From assembly GCA_018656865.1 (NCBI GenBank), contig JABHYO010000064.1, positions 1-34,385 of the forward strand: a stretch of 34,385 nucleotides of DNA, in the 5' to 3' direction. Below the pieces are notes generated by a model that ran no database searches, was not told the DNA's origin, and saw nothing but the letters and a program-made list of their open reading frames with translations. Source of the DNA: Gammaproteobacteria bacterium. GTDB lineage: Bacteria > Pseudomonadota > Gammaproteobacteria > Pseudomonadales > Azotimanducaceae. The position numbers and the translations under genes are program-made. Shown piece after piece: positions 32,564 through 34,385 of the stretch (position 1 is its first letter; each line of letters starts with the position of its first letter).

Positions 32564-32708
32564 GTGTTCTCTCTACTTATCTCACTGGGGTAATTATAAC
32601 GCGACAGTGGATTGGATGCTGTTGTTCAGCGAAACCCTCGGAGTATCATGGGTTGCCAGTGTCAGGAAGAGTTTTCCAGGACTTTGTCGAAATTGACAGG
32701 AATGCAGT

Positions 32709-33836
32709 ATGAGCTTTGATGAATTGATTGACAGGACCGGGACAAAAAGCGCGCGCTGGCGCGGGCGAGGCGACACCCTGGCGCTCACGGTTGGTGATTC
32801 TGACTTTCGGTTACCGCCGCCGGTTAGGGATGCCTTGATAAAAAGGCTCGATGAGGGCGTGGTTGGCTACGATGGTGTTCCGGATAGTCTCCGAGAATTG
32901 ATCATCGACAGGATGCTCAGGCTCTATGACTGGCAGATCAAGGATGAGTGGCTAGTTTTTCTCTCCGGTGTTGTTCCAGGCTTCAATTTCTGTTGCCGTG
33001 GACTGACAAGCCCGGGAGACGCGATCATTTCCGAGACACCGATTTACTACCCGTTTCTTAGTGCGCCTTCCAATGCCGATAGAGCGCTCAGCCCGCTACC
33101 GGCACTTTTGCAGTCGGGCAGATGGTCAATGGACCTCGATGGCCTGGCGAAACTCGCGGCGGAACCCCGCAATAAGCTCCTGCTGTTCTGTAACCCACAA
33201 AATCCTCTGGGTCGAGTGTCGACGCGAGATGAACTACTGGCAATGGCGGATATCTGCGTTCGTGAACAGGTCCCTATTGTCTCCGATGAAATCCATTGTG
33301 ATCTTCTGTACGACGGAAACAGACATATTCCGATTGCATCGCTGGCACCGGAGATTGCTGATATCACCGTTACGCTGATGAGTGCGACCAAAGCCTTTGG
33401 TATCAGCGGTATCGGCGGGGCATTTGCCGTGATCCCGAATCCGGTCCTCAGGGCAAAGTTGAGACAGGCCACCGCTGGTTTGGGTTCATCGTTGAACGCT
33501 CTTTCCATGACGGCGATGGAAGCTGCCTTTAGGGATTGTGAACAATGGCTTGCGGAGGAACGGCAGCATCTCGAAGATTGTCGGGACTATCTTTGCCGAG
33601 AGTTACAGGCACTGCCTGGTGTATCACTGGTAAAACCGGAGGGTACGTACTTTCTCTGGTTGGATTTTAGCGAAACAGGGCTAAATAACCCGTACCAATC
33701 TCTGTGCGATGCCGGCGTCGAACTCTCGGAGGGTGATAAGTTCGGTGACGATAAGTTTTTACGACTCAACTTTGCCAGTCCGAGGTTTCGCCTCGAAGAA
33801 GCGGTTTCCAGGATGCAAGTCAATTTATCCCGCTGA
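32709..33836 (+). CDS. PatB/MalY-like PLP-dependent aminotransferase (putative C-S lyase)
   Basis: A 375-residue fold-type I PLP enzyme. The PLP lysine is K228 in SATKAFGISGIGGAF; CNPQNPLGR (161-169), SDEIHCDLLYDG (192-203) and ETPIYYPF are typical of MalY/PatB cystathionine beta-lyases. The usual N-terminal motif W.ADMDF is changed to TVGDSDF. Likely activity is beta-elimination on cystathionine or a related thioether, releasing a thiol, pyruvate and ammonia; an aminotransferase role remains possible. AGGA lies about 8 nt before ATG 32709. It is close to msrA and the SAM-II-controlled gene, a loose sulfur-metabolism neighbourhood. Confidence 0.88.
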   Translation: MSFDELIDRTGTKSARWRGRGDTLALTVGDSDFRLPPPVRDALIKRLDEGVVGYDGVPDSLRELIIDRMLRLYDWQIKDEWLVFLSGVVPGFNFCCRGLTSPGDAIISETPIYYPFLSAPSNADRALSPLPALLQSGRWSMDLDGLAKLAAEPRNKLLLFCNPQNPLGRVSTRDELLAMADICVREQVPIVSDEIHCDLLYDGNRHIPIASLAPEIADITVTLMSATKAFGISGIGGAFAVIPNPVLRAKLRQATAGLGSSLNALSMTAMEAAFRDCEQWLAEERQHLEDCRDYLCRELQALPGVSLVKPEGTYFLWLDFSETGLNNPYQSLCDAGVELSEGDKFGDDKFLRLNFASPRFRLEEAVSRMQVNLSR

Positions 33837-33866
33837 GGCAAACTGGTAGACTTGCACTTTTTATTT

Positions 33867-33900
33867 TGGGACAGATTCATGGGCGAATGCAGTCCCATGA
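33867..33900 (+). promoter_or_regulatory. Mutually exclusive hairpins in the nhaD upstream region
   Basis: TCATGGG (33877-33883) pairs perfectly with CCCATGA (33894-33900). Alternatively TGGGAC (33867-33872) pairs with GTCCCA (33892-33897). The two cannot form together. The arrangement could be a leader switch or coincidence; no known riboswitch class was recognised. Confidence 0.3.
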
Positions 33901-34024
33901 TGAGTTTTCCGAAATCTTCGATGAATTCAGCCGCGATCCAGAGCAATGGGTGCCGATTATATCGAAGGGACAAAGGCTTTCTCTGAGAAGCGGTCGCCCA
34001 ACTAGACAGGGGAGTAATTCCTGA
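33887..34024 (+). CDS. Candidate small protein, 45 aa, before nhaD
   Basis: An ATG-initiated frame of 45 codons: acidic start (SHDEFSEIFDEFSRDPEQW), then a basic tail (RLSLRSGRPTRQG), ending TGA at 34022-34024. The composition is protein-like, unlike most intergenic frames, and it fills the otherwise empty gap of about 200 bp. There is no good ribosome-binding site, and the start lies inside a hairpin loop (33877-33900). No family is recognised. It may be a real small gene, a decayed gene end, or chance. Confidence 0.3.
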   Translation: MQSHDEFSEIFDEFSRDPEQWVPIISKGQRLSLRSGRPTRQGSNS

Positions 34025-34050
34025 ATATTAATTTTAAGAAGGACAATTTT

Positions 34051-34385
34051 GTGCACGGTATCCTCGCAGTACTTTTGATGGTGGTTCCGGGGCTTGCACT
34101 GGCAAGCGGCAGCGGTGAAAACCTGGGGATGATCAATCATTGGGCGGGGTATCTTGCGTTGAGCATATTTGTCGTCGCCTACGCTGTGGTGATGATGGAA
34201 GAGTTCATACACCTAAGAAAGAGCAAGCCCGTCATCATGGCTGCCGGCCTGATATGGCTGATCGTTGCGCTGCTGGTCAAACAATCACCCCTGGATGAAC
34301 ATGCGCTTGAGGAAATTCTGCAGCACAATCTGATTGAATACGCCTCGCTCTTTCTGTTCCTGCTGGTGGCGATGACCTACATCAA
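34051..34385 (+). CDS. nhaD: NhaD-type Na+/H+ antiporter (partial, cut by the right edge)
   Basis: The first 111 codons, from GTG 34051 with GAAGG 8 nt before it. A signal-like segment (ILAVLLMVVPGLALA) is followed by SGSGENLGMINHWAGYLALSIFVVAYAVVMMEEFIHLRKSKP, then helices ending LFLFLLVAMTYI, which match NhaD antiporters of marine and haloalkaliphilic gammaproteobacteria. NhaD exports Na+ or Li+ in exchange for protons at the inner membrane. The frame is open to the window end; no ATG fits better. The rest of the protein is outside the window. Confidence 0.85.
   Translation, partial: MHGILAVLLMVVPGLALASGSGENLGMINHWAGYLALSIFVVAYAVVMMEEFIHLRKSKPVIMAAGLIWLIVALLVKQSPLDEHALEEILQHNLIEYASLFLFLLVAMTYI

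Noticed and set aside
33877-34212. 111-codon minus-strand frame over the nhaD start
   Set aside because: It is antisense to a recognisable NhaD N-terminus and shows no protein features.

Overview
The window looks like chromosomal DNA of a gammaproteobacterium. The homodimeric-type pyruvate dehydrogenase E1 (AceE, 888 aa) with a two-lipoyl AceF, exonuclease I, AmpD and AmpG, YajQ, the GspA/GspB pair and a TfpX/TfpZ pilin accessory protein are typical of that class. A CIRCE operator before groES implies HrcA control of the chaperonin, as in non-enteric gammaproteobacteria. A SAM-II-type riboswitch and an NhaD-type Na+/H+ antiporter with an osmoprotectant ABC system suggest a salt-exposed, probably marine or saline-habitat organism; that habitat is inference. 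No tRNA, rRNA, CRISPR array, prophage or intact insertion sequence was seen.

Layout. 1-2237 (minus): a radical SAM enzyme, cut by the left edge, and a family 2 glycosyltransferase, coupled by an ATGA overlap; probably the end of a glycan locus. 2300-4421 (minus): TfpX/TfpZ-like protein, NadC, retropepsin-like protease. 4504-9629 (plus): ampD with a possible 56-codon tail gene, then aceE-aceF. A 97-bp palindromic repeat separates aceF from a minus-strand pair, cobalamin adenosyltransferase and a degenerate REC-GGDEF protein, which diverges from the c-di-GMP-binding yajQ. An AmpG-like permease follows, then a patch of repeats that duplicates the end of an alkyltransferase-like (ATL) gene.

13564-16766: the heat-shock groES-groEL operon with one clear and one degenerate CIRCE element, a strongly folded 3' region with an intrinsic terminator, and a PuuD-type membrane protein. 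16780-20777: an unrecognised membrane-anchored coiled-coil protein, gspA-gspB (minus) and an HExxH lipoprotein peptidase. 20774-25859: SLC13 transporter (minus), then sbcB and a two-gene osmoprotectant ABC transporter joined by 4-nt overlaps. 26060-28239: a LysR regulator divergent from an unusual citrate synthase homologue.

28271-34385: M18 aminopeptidase (minus); a PLP sulfur-metabolism enzyme preceded by a promoter, a SAM-II-like aptamer and an attenuator, with purC only 18 nt downstream; msrA (minus); a PatB/MalY-like C-S lyase; a possible small gene; and the start of nhaD. Most genes are ordinary housekeeping genes. The most interesting signals are the SAM-II switch that may also govern purC, the double CIRCE arrangement, the folded groEL 3' region, the citrate synthase homologue with Glu at the catalytic Asp position, and the degenerate REC-GGDEF protein beside yajQ.
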